Of a stretch of 64,000 nucleotides of DNA, positions 33,937 through 44,989 are shown one piece after another; positions within the stretch are counted from its first letter, which is position 1, and each line of letters begins with the position of its first letter. Origin of the DNA: Cryptomeria japonica (lineage: Eukaryota > Streptophyta > Pinopsida > Cupressales > Cupressaceae); contig NC_081405.1 of assembly GCF_030272615.1 (NCBI RefSeq), positions 648,185,420 through 648,249,419 on the forward strand, in the 5' to 3' direction. Made by a program: the position numbers and the translations under genes. The notes beneath the pieces are model-generated. The model had not been told where the DNA came from and made no database searches. It saw nothing but the letters and a program-made list of their open reading frames with translations.

Positions 33937-35812
33937 AGCGGTCATATGAACACTACGTGCATATGCAAGCTAAAGTACAGAAAAGTAAACATTATTTGAA
34001 AAAGGATATATCCATAAGTCTGTCGAACGAAGCCCCCAGCGGTATCTGCAGTACACAGTTAGGAACCGCACCCTACAAAACACACATTAGATCACAAAAT
34101 CACCTAATGCTTACTAAGGAAGGTGATGAAAATTCGAGGGTAGCTATATGCCCCCCCTGTTTCGGCTTGCTAATTTTAGTGAGTTGAAACAGGGTATCAT
34201 GTTTACCACTTTGAATTGTTAAAGAATATTGATGACAAATGCTCACAAGAAGATTTGATATGAGATTAAAAACTAATGGAGAATCATTTGGTAAGAAAGA
34301 GGACCAAATCTCAATTCCAACACAACAAAGAGTGTGAGGATTTGGGAGTTCTCTAACACAAGATGAAGGATGTAAATGGAAAGAAAATGCAAAGAGAAGA
34401 AAAGAAAGGAAAAAAGCATGAATACACACATTGGTGATCCATGAGAAGAATAGTGAGAGAGAAAACATGGACTTCTCGCCCCTAGATCTTGTCTAGGTGA
34501 TCCATGGGAAAAGGACATGGAAAACTAGCCCCTAGAGTCTGTCTAGGTAATCCATGTAAGGGAGGAGAGTGAGAAAGTCTAGCCTTATGCCGCTAGTTCC
34601 ACTCAACCTCGTGCATGTGTGTGTAAGGGAGGTTAGAAGCATCTCATAGGAGTCTATGCCCGAGTATGCTACAACCTGTATATGTATAGTAAAAAAGTGT
34701 GACATCTCACTCTAAGAGTCCGTGCTCTGGTTCCGAGAATAATCACCTTGGATAAAAGAAAAATGGAGACATCTCGCTCTAAGAGTCTATGCTCTGGTTT
34801 CGAGAATGACCAATTGCTCAAAAAGTGTAATGTTTATGTCATAAGCACAAGGATACCGACCTTCATCACAAAAGAAGATACCCCAAAAATGCAACAATGT
34901 CATAGATCCAAGCAAGAGAGTTTTGCACTCTTTAAGTAAGGATAAGATAGTTGAAAAGGGATATCCTGTAGTATGTGTAAAGGAGATCCTTAGAGGAGAA
35001 GAGATCTTTGTACAAAAGACACCTATCCCCGAGAGGAACTGTCTTAGACAAATATAACATCTTCTAGAATAAGACAAAGAAGAGAATAAGAATGCAATAC
35101 TTCCCTCTTTTGTGAGGTGAAAGTGATTCTTAATGAAGGATGACGCTCCTTTTAACCCAATTGGGAGAGTGAATTCATTATGGATGTATTTTACCAAGTG
35201 CAAAAGAGGTTGTAGTCAAGGACTTACACCTCTTGTAAGAGAGAGTCCTTGAACAAACAACAACAAATGCATACAAGGAATAACATCAAGTAATAAAGTT
35301 CACACCATCCACAAAATAGGAAAAAGTGGATCCTTAGATAAAAATAAGGAAAGATCATTGCCTCAATGAGAAGGACTTACACAATCTTCTAGGGAGAGAT
35401 TTAGACATAAGAAAAAGAAGAGATGTATGAAATCACTCTTGTCCCCATAGGAACAAGAAAATTAGGCTATTATGTTGCTTCAAAAAATATATGATTGCAC
35501 TTGAAATTGTACCATCATGAATGACAATGAGCCCCCAGTAAATGAGCTACCAATGTCACATAATGATGAGCAACATAATAGCCATTAATGTTATTTAAAG
35601 ACATGATAGATTGAATGAGGTATTTGAATATGACATGCTAAATGCTCAACTATAAGTGAGATCAAAAACATGTATAAAATGATAAAAATTGAAGAAGAAA
35701 AGTCACAAGAAATCTTAGAAGAGGGATGAGTGTAATTTATTAGAGCCTTATCCCTAGAGGAAAGGACTTTATGATGAATAGGAGATAAAGATTCATAAGT
35801 GGATTTAGAAAT
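33937..35812. other. C2 non-coding internal region
   Basis: Equivalent to 14,791-16,461 of C1, with the same gtgatccatg and ctaagagtc repeats. No frame is conserved between the copies. Confidence 0.6.
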
Positions 35813-36472
35813 TTAAAGGGAGTCATAAAGAGATTTGTTCATCGCCAAGATTTCCTTATGAGGGGAATGAGAGTTGATAGAAGTAGAAGATGATTTAGTT
35901 GAAGTGAGATCATCATCACTACTAAATATAGCATTCACATTAAGAGATGGTCTTTTAGATGCCTTAGTACATTTGCAGGGATTATAGCCGAGTCCAAAGG
36001 CATAATTGTGAAAATTAGTCTCTAGAGGAACTTTTATCCCTTGTTCATGAGCGCCACAACCATTTCCATGATACCCATGCTTAGCAAAAATGCGAAAACC
36101 ACGACCATAACGATCAGCCATTTCAGGAAGAGAAGGTGGTTTTTCATAAGACAAAGAATCAAATTCTTCAGAATTAGAGGTGTGAGGAGAAGAAGTTTGA
36201 GAAGCGGCCACAAAATTATTGCTCATAGGTTCAAGTAAGACTGATTGATCTCTAGTTTCTTCCTTCTCTTTAACTTTAAGCACTCTAGGAGGAACCCTAT
36301 ACTCACCTACAAAGGTGGGATTAAAATCAAGAGATCCCCAATCGTCTTCTGCGAGAACCTTCTCAGGATCAAAAGCCTTTTCATGTGTAGAGTCAAGTCG
36401 AGAAGGATCTTCTTCAGGAGCTTTAGGCTCATCCAAAGAATTTTGATTATCAGAGGGTAATAATTCATCCAT
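35813..36472 (-). CDS. C2 G-patch protein (219 aa)
   Basis: It matches C1's G-patch ORF from residue 1: DDWGSLDFNPTFVGEYR, then the G-patch GFRIFAKHGYHGNGCG, EQGIKVPLE and AFGLGYNP. It ends at ...NKSLYDSL where C1 reads on for about 75 more residues. It is in the same frame as the protease ORF, with one TAG between them (C1 has two). The near-absence of changes in the G-patch between copies, and its recognisable relative in A, suggest past selection on this module. Confidence 0.65.
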   Translation of the reverse strand: MDELLPSDNQNSLDEPKAPEEDPSRLDSTHEKAFDPEKVLAEDDWGSLDFNPTFVGEYRVPPRVLKVKEKEETRDQSVLLEPMSNNFVAASQTSSPHTSNSEEFDSLSYEKPPSLPEMADRYGRGFRIFAKHGYHGNGCGAHEQGIKVPLETNFHNYAFGLGYNPCKCTKASKRPSLNVNAIFSSDDDLTSTKSSSTSINSHSPHKEILAMNKSLYDSL

Positions 36473-36544
36473 AGGTATCTTGTTTAAAGAGTCATAACTA
36501 GAAGAGGAAGGTTTAGAAGAACTTCCTTTGGAAGTAGATGTTTG

Positions 36545-38785
36545 CTAACAAGCTTGAAGATTAGTATCACCTATCAAGGTATATGTCTTATTGTTATAAA
36601 TGAATTTAACTTGTCTATGCAATGTAGAGGGGACAGCTTGCATACTGTGAATCCAAGGTCTCCCTAATAACAAGTTGTATGTTAGATTTCCCGACATAAC
36701 ATGGATAGGAGTAGGCAAAGTAACAGGTCCCACTATGATGGGTAAAGTGCTAATACCTAATGAAGACTTAGCCACATTATCAAAGCCTCGAATGGGACAA
36801 GAGTTAGGCTCAATAAGGGATGTATCCACATTCATCTTATGCAATAGATTAATGCTACACACATTAAGACCAGAGCCATTATCTACCAGTGTTCGTCTTA
36901 TAGCAGTGTCATTTATGATAACCACAATCATCAAGGGATCATATTGTTGTTGAATTTCACTAGTAGGCAACTCATCTTGTGTGAACACAATTTGAGCTTT
37001 AGGATTCATCACAGAGTTAACCAAAGACACTATATTACTAGATGTATTAGGTGGAGGCACATTCAAATCTTTCAAGGCATCTTGTAACATTCCATGATGA
37101 GCGGAAGAAGTTTGGATCAAATCCCAAAGGGATATCTTAGCAGGGGTAGCTTTAAGTTGTTCTATGAGATCATATTCCTTACCAAGAACTTGTGAAATAC
37201 GAGGAGCTTGAGGAAGAATAGGTTGGGAAGGAGGAAGTGAAGTTGGAATAACTGGAGGAGGATTAGGTTGCCTATTGTTTCTTGTGTTATAGGTATGAGC
37301 AACCGCATGATAACTCTCTCTAGTTAGTTGCTTAGCATACTCATAAGGGCTCTTAGTAGAATAACCTCCTTGCACAGTAATAATAGGTTTCTTAGGCGTG
37401 CAAAAAGAATCATTAGCATAACCACCTTGAACCACTAAGATAGGCTTATTTAAAGGTTGAGAATTTTGAGAAGGACAAGCACCTTGGATAGTGAAGAGAG
37501 GTTTGTTAGGTGTTTCATTTACATGTATCAAATTGATTGAGGATGGTTTAGAGGAATGAACAAAAGTGTTGGAATAATTATTGATAGTCTTCTCTTGCAC
37601 TAAAATCTTATCACAGATTAAATAAATTTTAGGAGAGAGACAAGGGATAGGCATTGATGTTCTAGTAGGAAGAGTAATACTAGGAAAGGTCATATCATCC
37701 TCTATCATCAAAGGATCTACATGGGGAATAAACTCTCTAGGAGAAGGATCAACATTACTCTCTAAAGTCTCACTTTTGAGAGGGAGATCTTTGAAAGAGA
37801 CGTTAACCATCTTGCTTTGAACTAGGGTATCTTTATGAGTAGAACCAAGTTGAGGAGAGGGAGAATAATTAAGATTCAAGGAAGGTGAGAAACAATCAAG
37901 GGAGTTTTCAATCTTGATTTGATCCCCTTTGGCTAGGGGTAGAGAATAATCTATACCTTCTTCTAATGGTTCATCCCAAATAGTGAGGTTGTTGAAAGGA
38001 ATGTTTGAAGTATTGTCAATTTCAAGAGAGGAGATAACATTGTTTATTAATTCCTCATCCTTAGGAGGGAGAGCATCAATAGATGTGTTAAACTCATCCT
38101 CTTTCCTCAAAATATGTTCAATATGATCTTTAGGGGATAGAGAATTAAGGAAATTGCTTATTATTTCATCTTCTTTCTCTAAGGGATGCTTATGGGTAAG
38201 ACAAACTTTAGGAGAAGGGTAAGCATTTATCATTAATTCATCATCTCTAGTAGGAATTTTGTTGGAAAAGGAAATACCATCACTAGGAAATGTAGGAATC
38301 ATGTCATCTTCTTGCACAAAAGGATCCTCATGAAGGGAGTGTTTTTTAGGAGGAACATGAACAGACTTCTCCAAAGATTCATGCTTAGGAAGGAGATCTT
38401 TGAAAGAAGTGTTCATAACCTCTTGTTGCACTAACATGCCCCCATTGGAAGGACCAACTTTAGGAGAAAATAAGTCAATGTCCATCAATACCTTTTCACT
38501 TAGAGAGGCATCATGTAGGGAAGGTGAAGTAACATTAAGAAAGGTGTTTATGATATCATTCTCTTCCTCTAGGATAGCTAAATAGGAAGGGCACATTTTA
38601 GGAGAGTTGTCAAGATCACTCTTAAAGTCTTCATCCTTAGAGCATGGGAGAGTCTCAAAGGGATTGGTAGCAACTCTTTTAGACACTAAAATGTTGTTAT
38701 AGATGGGAGGAGGTTCTTTAGGAGAAGGAAAAATTGAAACAAGGGAAGCTAACCCATTATCACATCTATGAAATGAATGCATCAT
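36545..38785 (-). CDS. C2 protease-bearing ORF (746 aa)
   Basis: A full-length homologue of the C1 738-aa ORF. Small indels in the repetitive middle (for example an added LAKGDQIKIENS) and three extra C-terminal residues (QAC) before the stop account for the length. The active-site loop VDNGSGLNVCS has its candidate Asp at about 635, and NLLLGRPWIHSM is intact. The frame is undisturbed over 746 codons, which argues for recent movement. As in C1, no gag zinc knuckle or capsid motif is recognisable in the Ser/Asp-rich N-terminal 500 residues, so whether it has a structural role is unknown. Confidence 0.75.
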   Translation of the reverse strand: MMHSFHRCDNGLASLVSIFPSPKEPPPIYNNILVSKRVATNPFETLPCSKDEDFKSDLDNSPKMCPSYLAILEEENDIINTFLNVTSPSLHDASLSEKVLMDIDLFSPKVGPSNGGMLVQQEVMNTSFKDLLPKHESLEKSVHVPPKKHSLHEDPFVQEDDMIPTFPSDGISFSNKIPTRDDELMINAYPSPKVCLTHKHPLEKEDEIISNFLNSLSPKDHIEHILRKEDEFNTSIDALPPKDEELINNVISSLEIDNTSNIPFNNLTIWDEPLEEGIDYSLPLAKGDQIKIENSLDCFSPSLNLNYSPSPQLGSTHKDTLVQSKMVNVSFKDLPLKSETLESNVDPSPREFIPHVDPLMIEDDMTFPSITLPTRTSMPIPCLSPKIYLICDKILVQEKTINNYSNTFVHSSKPSSINLIHVNETPNKPLFTIQGACPSQNSQPLNKPILVVQGGYANDSFCTPKKPIITVQGGYSTKSPYEYAKQLTRESYHAVAHTYNTRNNRQPNPPPVIPTSLPPSQPILPQAPRISQVLGKEYDLIEQLKATPAKISLWDLIQTSSAHHGMLQDALKDLNVPPPNTSSNIVSLVNSVMNPKAQIVFTQDELPTSEIQQQYDPLMIVVIINDTAIRRTLVDNGSGLNVCSINLLHKMNVDTSLIEPNSCPIRGFDNVAKSSLGISTLPIIVGPVTLPTPIHVMSGNLTYNLLLGRPWIHSMQAVPSTLHRQVKFIYNNKTYTLIGDTNLQAC

Positions 38786-39076
38786 GACAACAATTTTCCT
38801 CTTTTACATGCAAAATAGAAGGAAATGTTTAATTTTAACCAATGCAAGCACTTAGAATGTAGATTTAGAAAATGAAATTTATGATTCAAATGAGTTCCTA
38901 AATCAGATTTGAAATTATTGATCCCAATTAAGCTATCCACAAGTTCGACTTTGAATTGAAAAATTAGGGTTTTAGCAAAAATTTCCTCTAAATTTTTTGA
39001 ATCTTGCAAGAAATTAAAACTTGTAAATAGCATAAACACTCAAATTTGAAAACATCAATCAGAATTAGAGAAGATT

Positions 39077-39098
39077 GGAGTTCACGTCGGGTTCACCA
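39077..39098 (-). other. C2 primer binding site
   Basis: The minus strand begins TGGTGAACCCGACGTG, three T residues after the 5' LTR. It differs from C1 by one base. Confidence 0.7.
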
Positions 39099-39101
39099 AA
39101 A

Positions 39102-40773
39102 TGTGTGGGGGAAAAAGTGACACTAAGCAAACATGCCCTAATCTCACTTTCAACCACACGCTTGTGGAATACGAAAGAGCCTAGAAGTATCACACAATTG
39201 GCTACTTCTTCTTGTGGAAGAGAGAGCCACGGGCTACCTATTAGGATTTCTATTCCTTCGTTGTAATTGAAAGATGAAATGATGCAAGTTCAATTCCTAA
39301 CCCCAAAATGCAAGTATGAACTAATGACAAGATTGCAGAATTGAACTTAAACAATGGAAAGCTGTAAATACAAGGATAAGACAAGAATGCAAATGCGTAC
39401 CCAGAGTTAAAATCTGACTAAAAATGTTCGGGACGGGGGCGCGGGCGCCACTGTCCTGATTGTGCCCCTGAAACTGCTCCGGAAACTACTGTTTTTGCAC
39501 TCTGGAAAAGCTGTCAAAAATGCTGAAAATGCTGTCTATCAGGAGGACCAGGGCACCCAGCACCCCTGTCCCAGGGACCAGGGCGCCCAGCACCCCTGTC
39601 CTGGCAACACCAGGGCGCTCCACGCCCCTGTCCTGGTCTTCTGGGCTGAAACTTGGTGTGTTATTCTGTCTCTGTCTGCTTCTCCCGGATCTGCAATTTG
39701 CGGCGTCGTCCGAATCCTGAAACCTGCACTTATATCTGAAAAGGTGTTTGGGCGGCTATATAGGGTTTTGCCTTAGTCAAACCCCCGCTTCGGTGATTTC
39801 CACCTCCACGAATAGCCAAGTTGTATTGTAAAATGTATTGTGTGTGCAGACCTAGTGTGTGTGCAAGGTCCTAAAATGCAAGAAAGCAAACTAGAGCAAC
39901 CTAGAAAGTAAACCCTAATTGCTTGTAAATGATAATGTAAATGCTCTAAATCAAGATGCAAAGTGATCTAAAGCATGAATAAATGATATATTGAAGCTTA
40001 TGCAAAGACATGAAAACAACATGAAATCATACCCAACCCTCAAGGGAGAAGTACAAGCCAATCTTCAGTTGGTAATCTCCTATTGTTCTTCAATGTCTTG
40101 CAAGCCCTAAATGAATGAATGAAATTGATGAATGCTTGAAGGATGGATGTTGATTGTTGTTGAAGTCTTCGAAGATCTGCTCTTTCGCTACATAGAAGGT
40201 CCTTGAAAGCCCAAAAATCGGATCCTTTCAAATGAAGAAAGAGAGCTCTTATATATGAAACCCTGGGTCTTAATTTCGACTTTTGGCCGACCTAGAGATT
40301 GAATATCCCGCCAATTTATTGGGGTTAAGATTTATTTTATGATTGGATCGCGCTCCTAAAATTTCGGGAAAAATGTCTGGGACCATGTGCACCGGGTGCC
40401 ACGGTCCCGACAACTTTTCACCAAATTTTTAGGGTCGTCAGATATGATGATTTTAGAGAGAATCCCGAAGTTACAGGTGATTTTGAGATGTTTTGACCCC
40501 CGAAATCAAGCCCCCAAGTTCAAAATAGGACCTAATTAGGGTTTTTGATTAAATGATGTATTGGAAGAATAAAATGAAAAAGGCACACTTTAATGAAAGG
40601 GCCCAACTTTATGATGTGGAAGATGATGAAATAGAACCTTAGACCTAATTAATTTGATTAATTAAGTGCTAAAGGGGAAATGCAATGCAAAATGCAAAAT
40701 GCGCCAAGGCGGGTGCTAAACTAGGTGTGAAATTGTACCACCCTAGCAAGTGCGTACAATTTACGACGCTACA
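39102..40773 (-). repeat. C2 5' LTR
   Basis: 1,672 bases, TGTAGC...CACACA on the minus strand, followed on the right by the ccaag duplication. Confidence 0.92.
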
Positions 40774-40778
40774 CCAAG

Positions 40779-41317
40779 TTGGCCAAAGACCGAAACAACA
40801 TTAACCAAACAATAAATACAACCAGTAACGCATTAGTAGCATCCACCAACATGTTACATAAACTGGTCCATAACCTAGCAGAATAAGACCGGTCGTAAAA
40901 TAGGTTGTCATAAGCCAAATGAGATACCACCAATCAAATGGGACACAAACACAATAAACATCAGCATCCTGAAAACGTTCTAGAAGCCACATCAATACCA
41001 CTTATCAAATCCATAAAAATATCTTCAACAAAGCTCTACCGATAGAACCCTTATTGGTAACCAAAAGGCTTACTAGAACCTATGATAGCGTCTGGATTGC
41101 CAAATCCTGAAACAACTGAATGTGACATGCATCTAACTAACATGAATGACTAAACCAAACCATTTCCACCAATCAGAATATACCGGAGACAAATCTCCTG
41201 ATTATCATCAAAGTCCAACCACTCTACCGTAACCCGGTAGACAACTAGAGAAGCTAGTGTTGACATTAATGACAAACATCAATTTAACACATAATAAATT
41301 CCTCCAAATTTCCAAAA
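40779..41317 (-). repeat. Copia element D LTR, 5' portion
   Basis: This continues the LTR interrupted by C2. The right edge is approximate. On the minus strand, AAAGGGGGTGATT at about 41,316-41,328 resembles a copia PPT, and the LTR would begin just after it with a mutated TGTTGG. The block with GGAGATTTGTCTCCGGTA near 41,180-41,200 is typical of long copia LTRs with a small inverted repeat. Joined length is about 1.2 kb. Confidence 0.55.
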
Positions 41318-41687
41318 ATCACCCCCTTTGGAATTGATGGCAACACTAGATCTTTAAAACATCCAAGTGCCAAGAAGTGCCAAACAAGTCTCCCCCAATG
41401 GAAGACATCCAATCAAATGATATAAAAATGAAGTTCTGAAACAAACAACCAAACCATAGACCAAACTCCCCTTGTGACTGATATCTCTGTTAAGCTCTTT
41501 TTTTCACATGTATACCTCTCCCCCTTTGACATAAATGCTAGAAATCTGACATAAACATCATAGAAAAATCATAGAACCTCTAAACCACACAACTGACTAC
41601 TCCTGCTGAGTAGTAGCACCAACTCATGAATCCATAATGAATGATAGTTTTGATAATGCATATCGGACTAATGCTAATTAGCATCAC

Positions 41688-42700
41688 TCAACTCTCAACC
41701 AAAGGGTCCAAGACCCCCAATCTGTCTCTAAAATACTCAAATGATTCCTTGGGAAAAGGTTTAGTGAAGATATATGCAATCTTCTTTTTAGTGTTCACAT
41801 AAACCAATCTGACTTCATTTGCTTCCACCTTTTCCTTCCGAAAGTTATACTTGATTGATATGTGCTTTGACTTAGAATGAAATACTAGATTCTTTGATGT
41901 TAGTAGTAGTAGACTTATCATATTGAATAACTACCGATTCATTACAATCTACCCTTATATCCTTCAACATTTTCTTCATCCATAGAACTTGTGTACAACT
42001 AGTACAACAACAACATACTCAACTTCAGCAGTAGATAAACAAGTACATGGATGTTTCTTGTTGATCCATGAAACAAGTTTCTTTCCAAAAAAGAAAGCTC
42101 CACCGGATGTACTTTTCCAGTCATCTATATCTTTAGCCCAGTCTGCATCTATATATGCACACAATGTAGAGTCATCATCTTTAGGATACCATAAAATCAT
42201 ATTCAGTTGTTCCTTGTAAATATCTTAAAATCCTTTACACTGCACTCTCATAATTCTCTCTAGGATCAGTCTGATATCTTGATACAATACAAACAACATT
42301 CATTATATCTGGTCTAGTTTGAGTCAAATATAACAAACCTCTAATCATAGATTTATACCTTGTAGGATTTACCACAGCTAATACATCTTTCTTTGTCAAT
42401 TTCTCATTTGTAACCATAGGAGTACCAACTGGTTTAAAATTTTCTATACCAAATTTCTTCAACAACTCTCTAGCATACTTAGTTTGACATATGAACATAC
42501 CTTTATCAGTCTGATTAATCTACAAACTTAAGAAAAATATCATATCCTTAATCATAGAAATCTCAAATTCATTCTTCATATTATCAAAAAATTTCATACA
42601 TTACTTTTCCTCACCTCCAAAAATGATAGCATCCACAAAGACCTCATCTATGTCATTATTAGTGATCTTATAGTATACATTACTAAAGGCATTACCTTTA
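41688..42700 (-). pseudogene. Copia element D reverse transcriptase and RNase H remnant
   Basis: From 42,690 down, a mutated YVDD box reads VFVDAIIFGG. Then come CQTKYARELLKKFGIENFKP and GLLYLTQTRPDIM (RT C-terminus). RNase H follows: YIDADWAKDIDDWKSTSG, KKLVSWINKKHPC and LSTAEVEY. The C-terminal end is NTKKKIAYIFTKPFP...FRDRLGVLD, the usual end of a Ty1/copia polyprotein. Stops and frame changes lie near 42,235, 41,975 and 41,930. The text upstream of the VDD box is replaced by the microsatellite at 42,720. Gag, protease and integrase are absent. Confidence 0.88.
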
Positions 42701-42720
42701 GTGAAACCACCTACATATTC

Positions 42721-42721
42721 A

Positions 42722-42784
<63 letters not shown>

Positions 42785-42799
42785 ATATGTATATGTATA

Positions 42800-42836
<37 letters not shown>

Positions 42837-43366
42837 TTGTATATGCATATATATGTACACACACACACAGACATAAATATATTTATGTATGTGTGTGTGT
42901 GTGTATTTATGTATGTATATGTATACGTATATGTATATGTATGTGTATGTATATGTGTATGTCTATGTATATATATCTATATATATGTAGGTATATATAT
43001 GTATGTATGTGTATATATATATATACACACATATACACACATATACATACATACATATATATATACGTATATACATACACACACACACACACACATATAT
43101 ATACATACATATATATATACACATATACATATGCATACATATACATATACATATACACATATATACACACATATACATATACATATATATACACATATAC
43201 ATACATATATATATGCACATAAACACACACACACACACATACATATGTGTGTGCATATGTATATATACATATGCACACATATGTGTGTGTGTGTGTGTGT
43301 GCGCACGCATGTGCATGTGCATATACATAGGCATAGGCATATGCATATGTATATGTATATGTATAT
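42721..43366. repeat. Long compound microsatellite, (TG)n/(TA)n/(CA)n
   Basis: About 640 bases of almost pure alternating purine-pyrimidine sequence. It starts with a (TG)n tract, passes through TATG, ATAC and TATA mixtures, and becomes CA-rich toward 43,020-43,240 before returning to TG. Every frame is open by chance (Tyr/His/Thr/Val/Cys strings), so ORFs here are artefacts. It abuts the copia D RT remnant. Confidence 0.95.
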
Positions 43367-44989
43367 AATTTTTAAAATAAATTTTATTTAAATGTAATAA
43401 AACATAAATTAAATATATCAATTTATTATTTTTTTAATAATTAATTATTTATTGTGTTTTTATATACATTCTATTTTCAAAATTATATACTATACCTTCA
43501 ATTAACTACTTTAAATTATTAGTTTTTTATTTTAATATTTATAAATTTAAATATATATTATCTAAATTAATTTTGTTTCACTTATTTTTTAAATTTAAGA
43601 TTATCTAAAATTAAAATGGATAAAATTATATTATATTTAAAAATAATATAAAACGGACAATGTGAACATAAAAAATTAAAAAATATTTAGTAAATATAAA
43701 AATTTATTTATTTAATGGTGTATGCTTCTGGATTCGATTGTTATTTAATGAGAAGCATACACTATAAATCAATTCCAAAGTTGCATGACAATCTTGTACC
43801 ATTCTCCTTGTGACAGGGGAGAATGATGTTGAAATTGGGCTTGAGATGTGTGGAGCCTCACAATCTATTTATGTTGAATGTGCCTTTATAAATGACAAGA
43901 GTCACATAATGAATAGTTGACATAAAGCTGCTTTACCTAACTTGTCATTGAAAAATGTTCATAGGATCATGTTATCCTAGGTGGCATTCTATAAGATATT
44001 AGGACATGCATCATTATTTAATATTTTCTTTAGGTATTTATCGTTATGAATTATGCATTTAATATTTGCATCAAGGGTAGTTGTCATCCTACCTCATCAC
44101 CTTCTCTATATAAGAAAGACTCATTTATACATTATATCATATCAATTGCATCAATTTCATATCTCATTGAGTATTTGAATTTCATCTTCGTGCATGCTCA
44201 TGTTCAAACCTTCTCTTATGGAAGGCATGTTTCTTGATTGATCCTTTGAAATATGAACAACTTCATTATAAATTCTTGATCATTACAACATTTAAAAGGT
44301 CAGCCTACAATGACGAGTCCCACTTTTTGACTATATTAGAATAGTGAAATTAACATTTTTTAGATATCTTCACTTTTTAACACCTGTAGCAGCTAAACCA
44401 TTAATAATTTAAAAATGATGCATACTATTTATTTGTGAGATTTTATATATATATATATATATATATTCAAAATATAAAAAAAATAGTAATACATAAAATA
44501 GAATTCAATAGATCCTCCATGACACAAAAATCACTATAGAATATCATCCATCACTAAATGATGAATCACATCACTATTAAAGGTCCAACTAAATTATGAT
44601 GCTAAGCTATAAATGGTATCATGATAATAATATAATAAATAAAGACTATCAATGATCCACATGCACTAAACTATAACACTAAAATCTAGAGAGGATCAAT
44701 TGGAACAAAGGTATCTAAACCCAAGAGATAAACCGCCAGTTGCAATCAAGAAGCAATCTAATATCACAAGAAATGCATCCACATAAACAACATGTTGTGA
44801 TAAATCTCCATGCATACAGAGAACCTTTGTGACACCATTTATAGCATTATTATTTTTAACTAATCCAAATTATTACAACAATAATAAGAACTTCAGGCAA
44901 ATGCATCTCTGGTTAAAAATGAATGACACTAATTATTTCCATGGAGAACCTTATCATATGCAATTGCAATTAAAATTATAATCCTTAGT
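43367..44989. other. AT-rich intergenic spacer downstream of the GDSL gene
   Basis: No gene is recognised. It contains a 12-bp perfect inverted repeat at 43,718-43,762 and a short (TA)n run at about 44,447-44,466. The GDSL gene's 3' UTR should lie just left of 44,990, but I cannot fix its end. Confidence 0.5.

Larger units (their letters stand above)
32251..40773 (-). mobile_element. Element C2: second copy of the non-autonomous protease/G-patch element
   Basis: 8,523 bases, with LTRs 32,251-33,921 and 39,102-40,773, PPT 33,922-33,936, PBS 39,077-39,098 and a perfect 5-bp target duplication. Internal order and sequence follow C1 closely, including the absence of RT, RNase H and integrase. 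It sits in the LTR of copia D. The perfect duplication and long ORFs suggest it is among the youngest insertions here. Confidence 0.92.

Noticed and set aside
38782-39039. 85-aa ORF upstream of the C2 protease ORF
   Set aside because: It lies in the leader between PBS and ORF and is not preserved as a frame in C1 (19,642-19,925).
42601-43421. Long overlapping ORFs on both strands (87-222 aa)
   Set aside because: They translate the microsatellite into Tyr/His/Thr/Cys/Val strings. All frames are open because the repeat lacks stops, so they are not genes.
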